64,000 nt of DNA from Plumapathes pennacea. Its lineage: Eukaryota; Cnidaria; Anthozoa; Antipatharia; Myriopathidae. Positions 51,408 through 61,355 of this stretch are shown piece after piece (the stretch's first letter is position 1; each line of letters begins with the position of its first letter). Where the stretch lies: NCBI GenBank assembly GCA_964036295.1, contig OZ038472.1, positions 13,240,385 through 13,304,384 of the forward strand, given 5' to 3'. The notes beneath the pieces were generated by a model that searched no databases, was not told the DNA's origin, and was given only the letters and a program-made list of their open reading frames with translations. The position numbers and the translations under genes were made by a program.

Positions 51408-51652
51408 TGGCAAAACGAGGAACCATTGTGGCGGCAACATTGCTAGCGCGCATGTTTCCCAGATGTTGCTCCGGTTTGCGAAACATTTGTTATGGACATA
51501 TATTTTTGCCCTGGACACAAAAAATGTTTATGAAAAATTTCAGAAACATTTGTTGTGTCTGCACTGAGCACAACAATGTTGTCACACATTTTGCCACCAT
51601 GGAAACATCGAAGGACACAATGTTGCCGCCACAATGTGTCCTCGTTTTGCCA
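51408..51652. repeat. MITE (245 bp) with about 35-bp terminal inverted repeats
   Basis: The left end TGGCAAAACGAGGAACCATTGTGGCGGCAACATTG and the right end (51618-51652) are inverted copies with two mismatches. Internal text ACATTTGTTGTGTC / GGACATATA / GAAACATTTGTTATGG is also partly self-complementary. No clear target-site duplication was found. The element abuts the candidate exon at 51668-51986. Confidence 0.9.
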
Positions 51653-51667
51653 GTCCATTAGAGTTAC

Positions 51668-51986
51668 CTCTATTGGGACCAGACCGATGAGGTGACGCTG
51701 GTGCCGTTTCATGCTTCACCTGGCTGTCTGTTAAATGTTGCTGTTGACGAGACATCAACCAATGAAATACAGCTTGAGGATCCGAACTTGCGGCGAGCGA
51801 AGAGATGTCTCTAGGTGGCAGTAGCTGAATTATAGGCATGGTAGAAATTATTTTGGCCAGGCGTTTTACGGATACCTGGCTGAAAACATCTTCGATCACG
51901 GAGTAGTTTGGTGGCGGACTTTTTTCTATACCTGTTGACTTTAGACTTTTTTTTCGCTTTGCAGGTGTTGGACGTTTTGAGGACAT
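51668..51986 (-). CDS. Candidate coding exon (alternative first exon of copy C, or separate gene)
   Basis: Starting at the ATG at 51986, 106 codons run to a donor-like AGAG|GTAACT at 51667. The peptide begins MSSKRPTPAKRKKSLKS, then has a helical stretch (VFSQVSVKRLAKIISTMP) and LLPPRDISSLAASSDPQAVF. I do not recognise the family. The exon ends in phase 1, exactly the phase needed to join copy C exon 2 (which starts with GC), and it is the nearest upstream start on the same strand. If spliced so, copy C would gain about 100 residues before its GTPase domain. The phase match could be chance (one in three). It may also be the first exon of an unrelated transposon-derived gene interrupted by the adjacent MITE. 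Confidence 0.4.
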
Positions 51987-52422
51987 CTTGGCCCCTTACT
52001 CCTAAGGCGACCTGTGGTGTCTTGTGCCTTCACTCCGATATTATGTTCTGCTCATTCTCTTATAGATGAACAAAAAAAGAAATCATACTGTAAGTGTTCT
52101 GGTTGGTCGTCGATAAACCAAACTAGTCAGTGAATACATATAGTTTATTGCTCGATGCAGGCATAATTATAATCCCCGAGCGTAAGCGAGGGTAATGATC
52201 ACGACGCTAATGCAGTAGTATCGCCATATTTGGAAACTCCAAGCGGGTCACCATCTCGAAATTTAATGTTCGTCAGTCTGTCAGTCTTCGGACGACCTTT
52301 TAGGCCAGGTGCCTAAGCAATGACGTAATAATTATCGATTAGCGTCTCCGCCAGTGGTTAATTTCTGACAACAATTGTACGTAACTGCGTTCACAAAAAT
52401 GAATTTGAAAACTTGAAAACTT

Positions 52423-52625
52423 GAAACAGAACGGTCTCGCGAAGCTCGTCTTCAAAAGAGAAGGGAACAGGCACGGGCACGGCGAAATCGTGAAACGATC
52501 GAACAGCGCCAAAGACGCGAAAAGACGACAAACATGTTATAACCGGCAGCATCATGAACAGAAGCGTGCCGAAGAAACGGCTCCGCAAAGGGAACAGCGC
52601 TTGAAAGCAAAGCGGGAGCTTCAAA
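52423..52625 (+). pseudogene. Fragment of an STPR-repeat coding region (helicase-type transposon relic)
   Basis: In the frame from 52423 the peptide is ETERSREARLQKRREQARAR followed by NRETIEQRQRREKTTNML and a stop. After a frame change it continues RQHHEQKRAEETAPQREQRL and KAKRELQ. This Arg/Glu/Gln-rich pattern of about 23-residue repeats is the STPR type, known in front of helicase (Helitron/PIF1-like) domains in many invertebrate transposons. No helicase follows. The frameshift and the lack of an upstream start show it is decayed. Confidence 0.6.
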
Positions 52626-52825
52626 CGCCGTTTTGTGTTAAACTCAGATACTTATTCAGAAAGGACAAGCAACAAAGGTTAGTCAGTGGAAAGCGAACAA
52701 TCACCGTGACAAATACATTCTATCTACCTTGTAACTCGATCACTTCAAGAATGTATTAAAACCTGCATGCTGATCATTTTCCCTCGAAGTATTGTTTTAA
52801 TACAATTCTGTCGCCAGTTTCGGCT

Positions 52826-53382
52826 ACCGTATTCGAATAAAGCCAAGCTAAAGTTCCAAATCGTATAGTCTCTTTACAGACCATAATTAACAGATCAAAC
52901 ATTCAGTTTGTACCGCAAAACATGCACGTGCACACAACTGATCAACTATGCAATTGTTTCGTAGCTTTCTTAACAGGAAGCTGCATAGTGACTTGCAAAT
53001 TAATATAAAATCTATTTTAGGAGAAAACTGTAGTTTCAGATGTGAGCGCTGCATCCAGTTTGTTATATAGGTGCAGGCAACAGTCTAAGGGTACGAATAC
53101 ACAGATAATAAATTGTTTTATAACCTTCTGCAAACTTGCTTCAATATATTTCATTGATAGTCAAACTTCAGACTCAGACTGCTGTAGTTATTTGATCAAA
53201 TTAACAATCAACTTCATAACAATGTGCAGTTTTTTGTGAGCTTGGTTTTGCTAAGTCTCTTCCATGGAATTCAGAAGATTCATGGAATGCAAACGGAAGC
53301 CAAGCTGAACTTCTATAACGTATTATCTTTTTACAGACCACACTTAGCAGATCGAGAATTCAATTTGCAGCGCAAACATGTT
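52826..53382 (+). repeat. Imperfect direct duplication, about 457 bp apart
   Basis: Bases 52826-52925 (AAGCCAAGCTAAAGTTC.., TTTACAGACCA..TTAACAGATC, CGCAAAACATG) match 53284-53382 (AAGCCAAGCTGAACTTC.., TTTACAGACCACACTTAGCAGATC, CGCAAACATG). Both follow the STPR fragment, so they are probably parts of the same decayed element. Confidence 0.5.
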
Positions 53383-54852
53383 CTTGCAGAACTGCTGTCC
53401 CGTGCGTATTACTGGATCACACTTCTTCAAGAAGCCTGCTGATTGCCCCAGGCAAGTGAGCAATTTGATTTCTTTTTTCTTTCAAAATTTATAATTCGTC
53501 AGCCGCTGCTGAAAAACTTGCCCACAATTATATTATTCTCCAGACTCGGTGACAGTAAACAAACGGCAGTTTCTCGCAGTACAGTTTTATATTTGTTACA
53601 CTTTACTTTCAACTGAGGTCATATTTAAAGGCGAGTTTTTATTCAGTACCGCGAGCAGATTGTTTGGAGAATGACATGGAGATTATATGAACTGCTGAGA
53701 TTACCGCAACCAAGTGGGCTTGAGCGCATTAGAATTCCGCGACAGTGGTGGTTACAATAGTTTTTTTAAAAACCTTGAATGTTCTCAGTAATTCATACCC
53801 CCCTCCCTAACCAGCTTTAATGGTCCACCAATGCGTGTTCAAATAACTCAAAAGAACAAAACACTTGCACAAAGAATCAGTTTGTTTTTGTTTCTCACAT
53901 GTACAGCATACCGAGGTGTCAAGAGTCAGAATAAATCTGTTTGCACATGTAAAGCATACCAAGAAGCTCAAGTTTCGATCAAGCTGCAAACCTGAGTCAT
54001 GTCCGCCTATGCAAACGATTCTCAAACACGCCGAGAATACATATCTATACAGTAATGACAAAAATAATGGAGAATTCCGTGTACCAAGGGCTAGTTCAGT
54101 CAGTGCTTATTGCTAATGCGAGTAAAAAAAAAGAGATCAATGTACAAAAAATAAGGAAAGAATAACGAAAACAGAAAATAATAAATACATATAAGACAGA
54201 AAATTGAACAGGTTTGCCGTTATCTGGAAATACGTTTATGAATCAGTTGCATGCAGTTGCACCCGCGACTCGGGGAAGAGGGTGCCTCGGGTCTCCGGGC
54301 CAACTTTTCCTCATACACAGGGCCTTATAAAGCATATTATTCCCTGAGTCTACCCCAGTACAGTAAACATTTTCAAAGGTTTCCAGTGCATTTCAAGACT
54401 ACACTGTAACAAATTAAGTAAATTAAGCCTGGTGAAAGAGACACGATTCTCCGCATGTTTTTGGCAACAATCAAATCACACTTAAGTTCTGACTTCAGGG
54501 ATATAAGATTACGAGAATGGGAAAGCACCCACAAAACCAACACTTCCAATATTTCTGATCTTTAAAGAAACATTTATCTCGATAGATTTGACTGACAGGC
54601 TAGCTTGTACCTAACTGGTAGTGCCGGGCTAAGGTTTTGACGCATTGTACTCAACCTGGACCTAAACAAGGCCTGACAGCATTTTGGAATTGCCCAACCA
54701 CCATCTGTCGAACAAAGCTACTTTAATTTACTTCTCCTTTATATATGAACCTGGAGTAGATTAGGTCGGTGACTCCGAAATAAAACTTCGGATCATTATC
54801 GCTAGCTGGTCACAAACCCTTTTATGAATGCAGACAAACAGATAAGAAAAAA

Positions 54853-54940
54853 TTCTTACTGAGAGTCTCTTAGGATTCTTACAGAACAGCTGTAAAGATT
54901 CTTACAGAACTGCCCTAAGGATTTTTACAGAGATGCCAAA
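54853..54940. repeat. 23-bp tandem repeat, four copies
   Basis: TTCTTAC (the last copy TTTTTAC) begins units at 54853, 54876, 54899 and 54922, exactly 23 bp apart. Units read TTCTTACAGAACTGCCCTAAGGA with variations. Confidence 0.85.
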
Positions 54941-56963
54941 ATAATTACAAAACGTACTTGAAAAATTTCAGTGACTCGTCATTTGGAGCCCGGATACGCC
55001 ACTGTTCCGCCAGACATTATTACGTTTTACTACTGCATGCATTTTACGACATTTTCTTGGTATCCACAAGCTCCTCACATTTAGCTTCGGCTGTTGTCTT
55101 GTTCTTCGACTCTGGCCCAGGTAGGACTTCAAGATTTCTTTGAGTAGTTTTATTATCTTATCCCTTCTACTCCGAAAGGTATACTCTATATTGAGTTAAC
55201 TAAAGGGACGTGCCTATAGTCATTCATGACAGACACTTACCTTAAGCTCCGTTTTGCTCAGTTACCCGCACGGGCGCACCACTAAAGCATTTGCGGATCC
55301 ACGCTTCCTTCAACTAAGGGCAGTCGAACACTGGCGTCGACACTCGACTTTGCAGACAGACGTGTTTTGATTGTCCGTTTATGGGCCGAACTCACAGCAC
55401 TGTTGTTGGGCAAGTTAGCCAAGGCGAAGGCTATGTGGTTTATCGTGTAATACCGAGAACAAAGCTGGCTTTGAGTTCGGAGAAAACAAGGCGTGGTTTA
55501 ATGCTCGGTAATTTGAACTAGCGCGATTGTACACAGCGATCAAATGCCTGTCTATCGTGATGCCAGCGTGTGCACAATTCAAAGTATGTTGAAGTATATT
55601 AAATCATAACAGATTATTACGCTTTATGCTTTCAAGACTGATGGTTACAAGATCGCTTACCAAAATAGATGCCGTCAATAAGTTAACAAAAGTAAATGGA
55701 TAAAGAGGGGTATGGGTATGTGCCGTCCCAAAGGGTATCATTTTCAACAATTTAGTATGAAATAGGGTTTTGGGCCTCTGGTCTGGAAAGGGGTAGGATA
55801 TTTTAATATTTGGTCCGGAATAAGGTCAAAAATTGCCAAAAATTGCGTATCTTTGTCTGAATAGGGTCATAAGTCGCATAGTTTGGTCTCGCGAAGGTTT
55901 TTAGTCTTAGTTAATAGAATATGAACTCTAAAAAAAGAGACTATTGATTAATTGTGTCTTCCTGAAGATGCAGTAATGACAGCCTGACAGCCAATGGTGA
56001 TGTGCTTTTGAACTTTATATTTCCGGCCACACCAGCGTCGAATAAGAGTCGGCTGGAGACGAGAATCTTTCTCATCAGAACAGCATTAGTCTGTTAACTG
56101 ACCAGAGAGTGAGTTGGGTTCATTGCATGGGTGCAATAAATCATCTGATTGGTCAGTGCCATTGTTGAACAGAAACGTCAAAATGATCAGTAGCCTATTC
56201 TTAATTTTTAATTTATTTACTTGAGACATTACCGATCTATACTTGATACTCGATCGACACTTGTTTAAAGTTGGTAAGATAGGTAGATATTATTAGAATA
56301 GAGGACTACCTGTAAAACGCAAAAGGTTTCCTAGGGCCCATCCACAGGAAAATGAAAATCAATAAAAAAATTCATTTAGTTGACCGCGAGGGACCGGAGA
56401 CGAAAAACAAGGTCTCCGAGAGAGTCCTGGGAACAAATTGTTGCTGTAGAGACAAAATGGCGGACGATAGTTTCTCGCAATTTAAATACGTTTGAACTAA
56501 GAAAGTAAGGAAATCTACAATGGCGGAAAGCGAAGAACTAAGACGTAAAATTCCTGACGACGAGGTCTACAGACAAATTTTTGATGCATAGGTCAGCAAA
56601 CGTTTAGCAGTTTTTCACGGGACTGTCTAGCTACATTTTATTTGTTGCAGTGATATTTATGTTTGTGTCTTGTCTGTTCTGTTTTGGACCTATTAGTATG
56701 TTTTGTAGCCATTGAAACTCTCTGTAGTTTTTCTTGACATGAAGAAGCAAACGACAGCTGTGAGACGATGCATATTAATGCTCAATTTTATGTTAAATGT
56801 ACAGTACTGTGGTCTGCCGTCTAGAAACCATTTAAAAACTACATATTAGTAAACTCCTTGGCAAAGCTCCGTTCTGTATCAAATTTCGAGGCGCTATGTG
56901 TTAAAAGGATACGAAATAACAGAGCTTCTGCAATTATTGCAGGTTAATCTTGTGGAATCTTAG

Positions 56964-58153
56964 AGAAAGAAATACGTCCCGTTACACCGAAGTCCCAAAT
57001 GGTGTTGCCCCTGGTGCGAGAATCAAGGGCTTTCACAGGAAACGGCATCTTGACCAGGAGGCAAAAGACTTGGACAGAAGGAAGGCCAAATGAAGGGAAA
57101 ATTGAAAACCCAGTTTATTATAAGTGAGTATACAGTTCATTGCTTGTAATCCAGTCATCAACAGAGAGTCTGAAGGCACACACACAATCTACTGTACATT
57201 ATAATAATTATGATATAGATTATTATAGATATCAGTGAAACACCAGGATTTACCTGGTACTGAAAACTAATATATTTATGGCACATAATATCTTCACACA
57301 CTGGAAAGATAAAAAAAGTATGAGTTATGTATCCTCACCTGTGCTTGTGGGTTTTGAAGACAGGTAGTTCTGGTCACATGGCCATTTGGAGATACAAATT
57401 TTATCATCTAGCATTGATATAGACTCTCACTCATTCAGCTAGCTCACTCATGACAGCATACAGCTGTATTATCTACTATTACTATAAAATTCAGATCTCC
57501 ATGTGCCAGGTAATATCCTCTGGATGTATATGATATGCAACCAACCTGCAAACATTTGTCACATATTAATTCTCCATTACTCCTTAACTCCATTACTTAA
57601 TTTTGACCTGTTTATTATTTTATTAGAATTATTCAGACTTACAACTAGGTTTGTTTTCCTAATTAGTAAGACAAAGTGCAATTACTAACTGCTAAACATT
57701 AATAGATAACACTGTGCAGTAATTAAATTAATACGTACTTAACAGCTTTAACACATAATTTTTGAAATCTGATGCTTCTTTTTCTTTTAATGTTACCAGA
57801 ATATGCAGTAATGGAGATTTATACAGCAGCTGTTTATCTATGACCAAAATTGATTTACTTCATATTGTATTGTATAGGTACACATCTCTTGAATCCCAAT
57901 GCAAAACAATACAGCCAGATGATGTTGAGGCTGCCAGGGAAGTACAAGGCCTGCTTGATACAACAGGTAGTACTGATTATTAAGCTGTACTTTATCTGTC
58001 TGTTCCTTTGAGTAATATGAAAAAAAAAAAAAAAAAAAATGTTTTAAAGGTTATCTTAATCTATTATTACTTGTGGTCACTTTTGTTCTAGAAATACTTC
58101 AACAGCAGTCAAACATCATTGAGAGGCTTCAAGCAAGCAGAAAAGAAAGGTGA
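56964..58153 (+). CDS. Small unrecognised gene on the plus strand, three coding exons (5' end unresolved)
   Basis: Three exons, 56964-57123, 57878-57966 and 58092-58153, have AG acceptors and GT donors (TATAA|GTGAGT, ACAG|GTAGTA). They join in phase to about 101 residues ending KER-stop at 58153. The peptide runs KEIRPVTPKSQMVLPLVRES, then RRQKTWTEGRPNEGKIENP, then a helical C-terminal half (VEAAREVQGLLD, QQQSNIIERLQASRKER). The frame is open across both junctions, which is unlikely by chance. The family is not recognised. A likely first exon starts at 56521 (MAESEELRRKIPDDEVYRQ), but it meets an in-frame TAG at 56590-56592 just before a GTCAGC donor. An earlier GTAAAA donor after 56545 would fit the phase. 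Alternatively the true start is elsewhere or the gene is damaged. It runs antisense inside the possible copy C intron 1. Confidence 0.55.
58021..58039 (+). repeat. Poly(A) tract
   Basis: Nineteen A bases in the intron between the last two exons of the small plus-strand gene. Confidence 0.95.
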
Positions 58154-59620
58154 TTAGAATAATTATGTACTAACTAAAGTTAATTATGACTGACTGCACA
58201 GCTCCAGGGAATAGTCCTTTGACTATCAATGAAATATACTGAAGGACATAAGCAGAATTTCTAGTAAAGATTACATGGTTACAGGTTCAGTTATTTTTAC
58301 ATTGGTCAGTTTGGCCGTTTTGAAGATGCCTGTTGTCTCAGCTGCTTCAAAGAAACATCTTGGTGAAACAGCATTTTTTGTGAACTAAAATGACTTTGAT
58401 TGAATTAACATGATGTAGGTAAATACAGTACGTTGAAGCTCCCGTAAACAGACACCGTTGGGAAACAGAAAAAGTGTCCGTAACCGGAACTGTCCGCTTA
58501 CGAGAATGTGTAAATACTGCAGAGTTTGACTGAGTTGACGTAGACGGTGGTTGTTTATATCAAAGTAATTCGTGTTTCAAATGGCGAGGAGCAGGCAATA
58601 AAATAATAATAAGTGCTAGTGTACTAGCTTTGGATTGTAGTAAACACTTTTAGAATGCTATGAGGTGCTTCCTTGATTTTCAAAATCCGGCATACACGCA
58701 GGCATTAGTAGGTATTGTTCAGACAAAAGCTGATCGAAAACGGTTCAATAGCCATTGAGTCGCTCAAAATGTTTTCCCATTCTTTACTTTTAAGGAGATA
58801 TGTTTTCCTGGTCTTTTATACTGTACTCAGACATACAAGGGGAAATTACCGAAGCTTTAACCGATTGAAATAACGCATGCGTGCTCTATTCTCTTTATTA
58901 GTCGTGTGCTCCATACCGTGGTAATGCCGATTTTTGGTGACAATTTCAAGTGTTCGCGTAGGCAAGCCACAAACTGAGTATGAGGCTGCAGCGGTTCGAT
59001 TAAAAGCGTACGGCTTTTACCATGACGAGCGAATGCCATATATTTCGACACATGTACACTACAGCCAAAGCTGAAAGTCTAGTGTGACGATGTGGGTAAG
59101 AACGAAACTGCAAACTTTGTGATTTCACGCTCTAATGAAAAAGAACACTTGTCAGTTCGATGACTGAGTTATTTGGTGGTTACTATAAATTTTGCAACAG
59201 GTATTCGTCATGATTTTCCGCCGGTATAATATACGTCTGTTGAACCTTTCGCGTGACAGCTTGTTACAGTTGTTTTAAGTGATATATAGTGACCTGTGGG
59301 TCAAGAATCTGCTATATCATTTACACAAGCGTCTTTGTTTACCATGAAATAGACACAGTTTCAAGGCACCGCGTGCCTGTCTTTATAATTGTTGTGCCTT
59401 TGATGGTTCTTTTTTTGTCGCTGAAACAGTGAGTTTTTCAGTCGGCTCTTTTACTTTTTTTTTTATCCCATTTGGCTCGAGCATATTCATCGGCCAATGT
59501 CTGAAAATTTTGCTCATCAACTGAACTGCGCTTAGGGCCGTTTGGTGTGTGTTGGCATTTGATGCTCTGCATAAGCTGAGTAACATCAAAATATATCTAA
59601 GATCGTGTGTAAATACTTAC

Positions 59621-59639
59621 CAGGCCTCGCTGGTAACAT
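59621..59639 (-). CDS. Candidate first exon of copy C (MLPARP-G), 19 coding bases
   Basis: ATG at 59639 opens MLPARP and ends one base into the next codon at a consensus donor (G|GTAAGTA). The sequence is nearly identical to exon 1 of copy A and has the phase needed for copy C exon 2, giving MLPARPGTNILTYKVG. Its place, upstream of C and before the 3' end of D, matches the exon 1 positions of A and B. It would need a 10-kb intron. It could instead be an orphan promoter and exon 1 duplicate. Confidence 0.55.
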
Positions 59640-60153
59640 CTTAGCAAACTGCAATAGTTTCTGTGTTACTGTCAATTTAAAAAATGCATCGATTCACGTC
59701 GATTGGACCATCGCACTGTCTATTTTCCCGACTTCCATTCATGGGTCATTTTAACTTGATGGCGTGAATATATATTGCTAGTTTGCTGTATCAAAGAAAA
59801 CGCTGGTTGAACTTCAGTCCACGATCCATGCAGACCAGACGCTCGCGAAGCGGAAGTGGCACATCCGGGTATGAAGCCACTGCGAATGTCATGTTGCCCA
59901 GGCCTACTCGATATCTACGGCCGAGTTCTAGTCAACCCGATCGCCTCGCTGAAAACGCTGTGACCTAACAGCTGTAAAAGACTTATCCGAGTGGAAACAT
60001 TAGAATGCGAATTATTCCATCCAAAAAAAGTAAAACAAAACAAAAAACAAGGATATATACACTTTTTTCTTTATTACGGAAAACACAGACTACAGTGCAT
60101 TTCTCAGTTACTTCAGATCACATGTCTGACTATGACAATAATGACAAATGACC

Positions 60154-60334
60154 CCTGAAATGGGACAACACACTAACATAGCATCTCAAAATAACATTAA
60201 AATGTTATTTGCCAGACGTTTTCTCACTCATTCGGGTATTTCTGGGCGAATGATCTATTTGAGAGTAAAAAATCTAGTAACACCGTGATGTTTTACTGTT
60301 ATTTAGAGACGCATGGTGTGGTGTCCCATTTCAG
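60154..60334. repeat. MITE, second copy of the TGAAATGGGACAACAC family
   Basis: CCTGAAATGGGACAACACAC at the left and GTGGTGTCCCATTTCAG at the right, with interior CATCTCAAAATAAC and ATTTGCCAGACGTTTTCTCACTCATTCGGGTATTT, as in 50485-50671. Confidence 0.85.
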
Positions 60335-60686
60335 TAACTAAAAGGGTTAATTGAAACATAAAGCTAATAATACGCTAAGCCTCTGTCCGTCCGTCGGCCT
60401 GTAATGCTCTTTCCCAGGCCTTGTTGTCTTAAACTAATCTAAGATGGCGGCCACTCTGGAGCGAAAGAGAGTTCACAAATATTGGCCTCTTCTGCCGACC
60501 ACTGTTCTTTTGGAAATCGGAATTTTTCGCGAAAAAATGGTGCTGATGCTGCCGCATTTTAATGTCCATCGATCGGCGATTCGCCGAGTGGTACGGTCGA
60601 GTGGCACGCGCACTACAGAGAAGTTTGTACTTTGACGTTGTAAAATACGTTCGAGATTCTCGAACTGGACTTCAAAAAAGAAAAAA

Positions 60687-60687
<1 letters not shown>

Positions 60688-60719
<32 letters not shown>

Positions 60720-60745
60720 GCTAATCCACTACCACTACTACTAAG
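60688..60745. repeat. (CTA)n microsatellite
   Basis: About ten CTA triplets (ACTACTACTACTACT), then an imperfect continuation (CCACTACCACTACTACTAAG). It marks the right boundary of the segmental duplicate. Confidence 0.9.
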
Positions 60746-61355
60746 CTACAACCATTACTATAATCAATATTATCGCACTTATTACATTTTTTTCTTCTAC
60801 TTACTAGTGATTGATTACTGTAGTATTACAACACTATCACAACTGCTTTTGGTAAGTCAGTTCACATCCGAGAATCGACAGCCAATCAAATTTGTAAGTT
60901 CAGTCGAATAAAATGCGAGTTTACTTTAAAGTGTCCAAAATATACTGCATATACTAACGCCCCTTTGGCCGGCAAAGTCATCGGCATGGATAAATCTTGT
61001 CTGAAAAGTATGCTTCAGTGAAATCTTTCCCCCCGGTTTTAAGGCACTGGCCGGCCTGACTTCGTCTGGGAACCACTCATTCTATTTGCGAACCTGAATT
61101 GATGCTAGTACAACTATTACCACCCTCGCTCTCAAATGCTAGTTAAATCCTATTAAATTGCGAATATATTTGTACAACACAAACTTAGTTTTACTTTGAA
61201 GAAGCCTGAGTGAAATCATGAAAATATATTATGCATAACCGGCTTCCTGCAAAGGTGCATGGTGACTTCTAATCATGATGTAATTGATGCAGAAAGTTCC
61301 TTTTTGCAAAATCATTAATACAGATTTTGGAAGAACTTACGACGTGATTAATACC

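Larger units (their letters stand above)
49590..59620. other. 10-kb interval upstream of copy C exon 2 (probable intron 1 or intergenic)
   Basis: If copy C starts at 59639, this is its intron 1. If it starts at 51986, most of the interval is intergenic. It contains two MITEs (50485-50671, 51408-51652), a possible minus-strand exon (51668-51986), an STPR remnant (52423-52625), an imperfect internal duplication (52826-52925 against 53284-53382), a 23-bp repeat (54853-54940), degenerate GGGTA/AAATAGGGT words (55730-55880) and a plus-strand gene (56964-58153). The stretches 53.4-54.8 kb and 55.0-56.4 kb show nothing I can name. At 49890-49935 a segment matches 5680-5730 in reverse complement (CCCTCGCTCTGTAGTG). 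Confidence 0.5.
58427..60690. repeat. Segmental duplicate, member 2 (partner at 20386-22520)
   Basis: About 2.2 kb in the same orientation as the copy A intron 1/exon 1/upstream region. Shared blocks include ACAGTACGTTGAAGCTCCCGTAAAC, GTCCGCTTACGAGAATGTGTAAA, CATACAAGGGGAAATTACCGAAGC (inverted locally relative to A), the MLPARP coding bases, GGCCTACTC.ATATCTACGGCCGAGTTCT and CGATCGGCGATTCGCCGAGTGG. Part of the interior (about 58790-58925) is inverted relative to member 1, so the duplicate was rearranged. Confidence 0.8.
59640..61355. other. Spacer between the 59.6 kb exon 1 and copy D
   Basis: Holds the copy A-like upstream region (to about 60690), a MITE (60154-60334), and a CTA microsatellite. 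From 60780 to 61355 it is AT-rich sequence with no recognisable feature. An ATG with a short frame at 60444 belongs to the duplicated block and has no domain signal. Confidence 0.5.

Noticed and set aside
53807-54116. Overlapping frames on both strands near 54 kb
   Set aside because: No recognisable domain or splice context; consistent with chance open frames.
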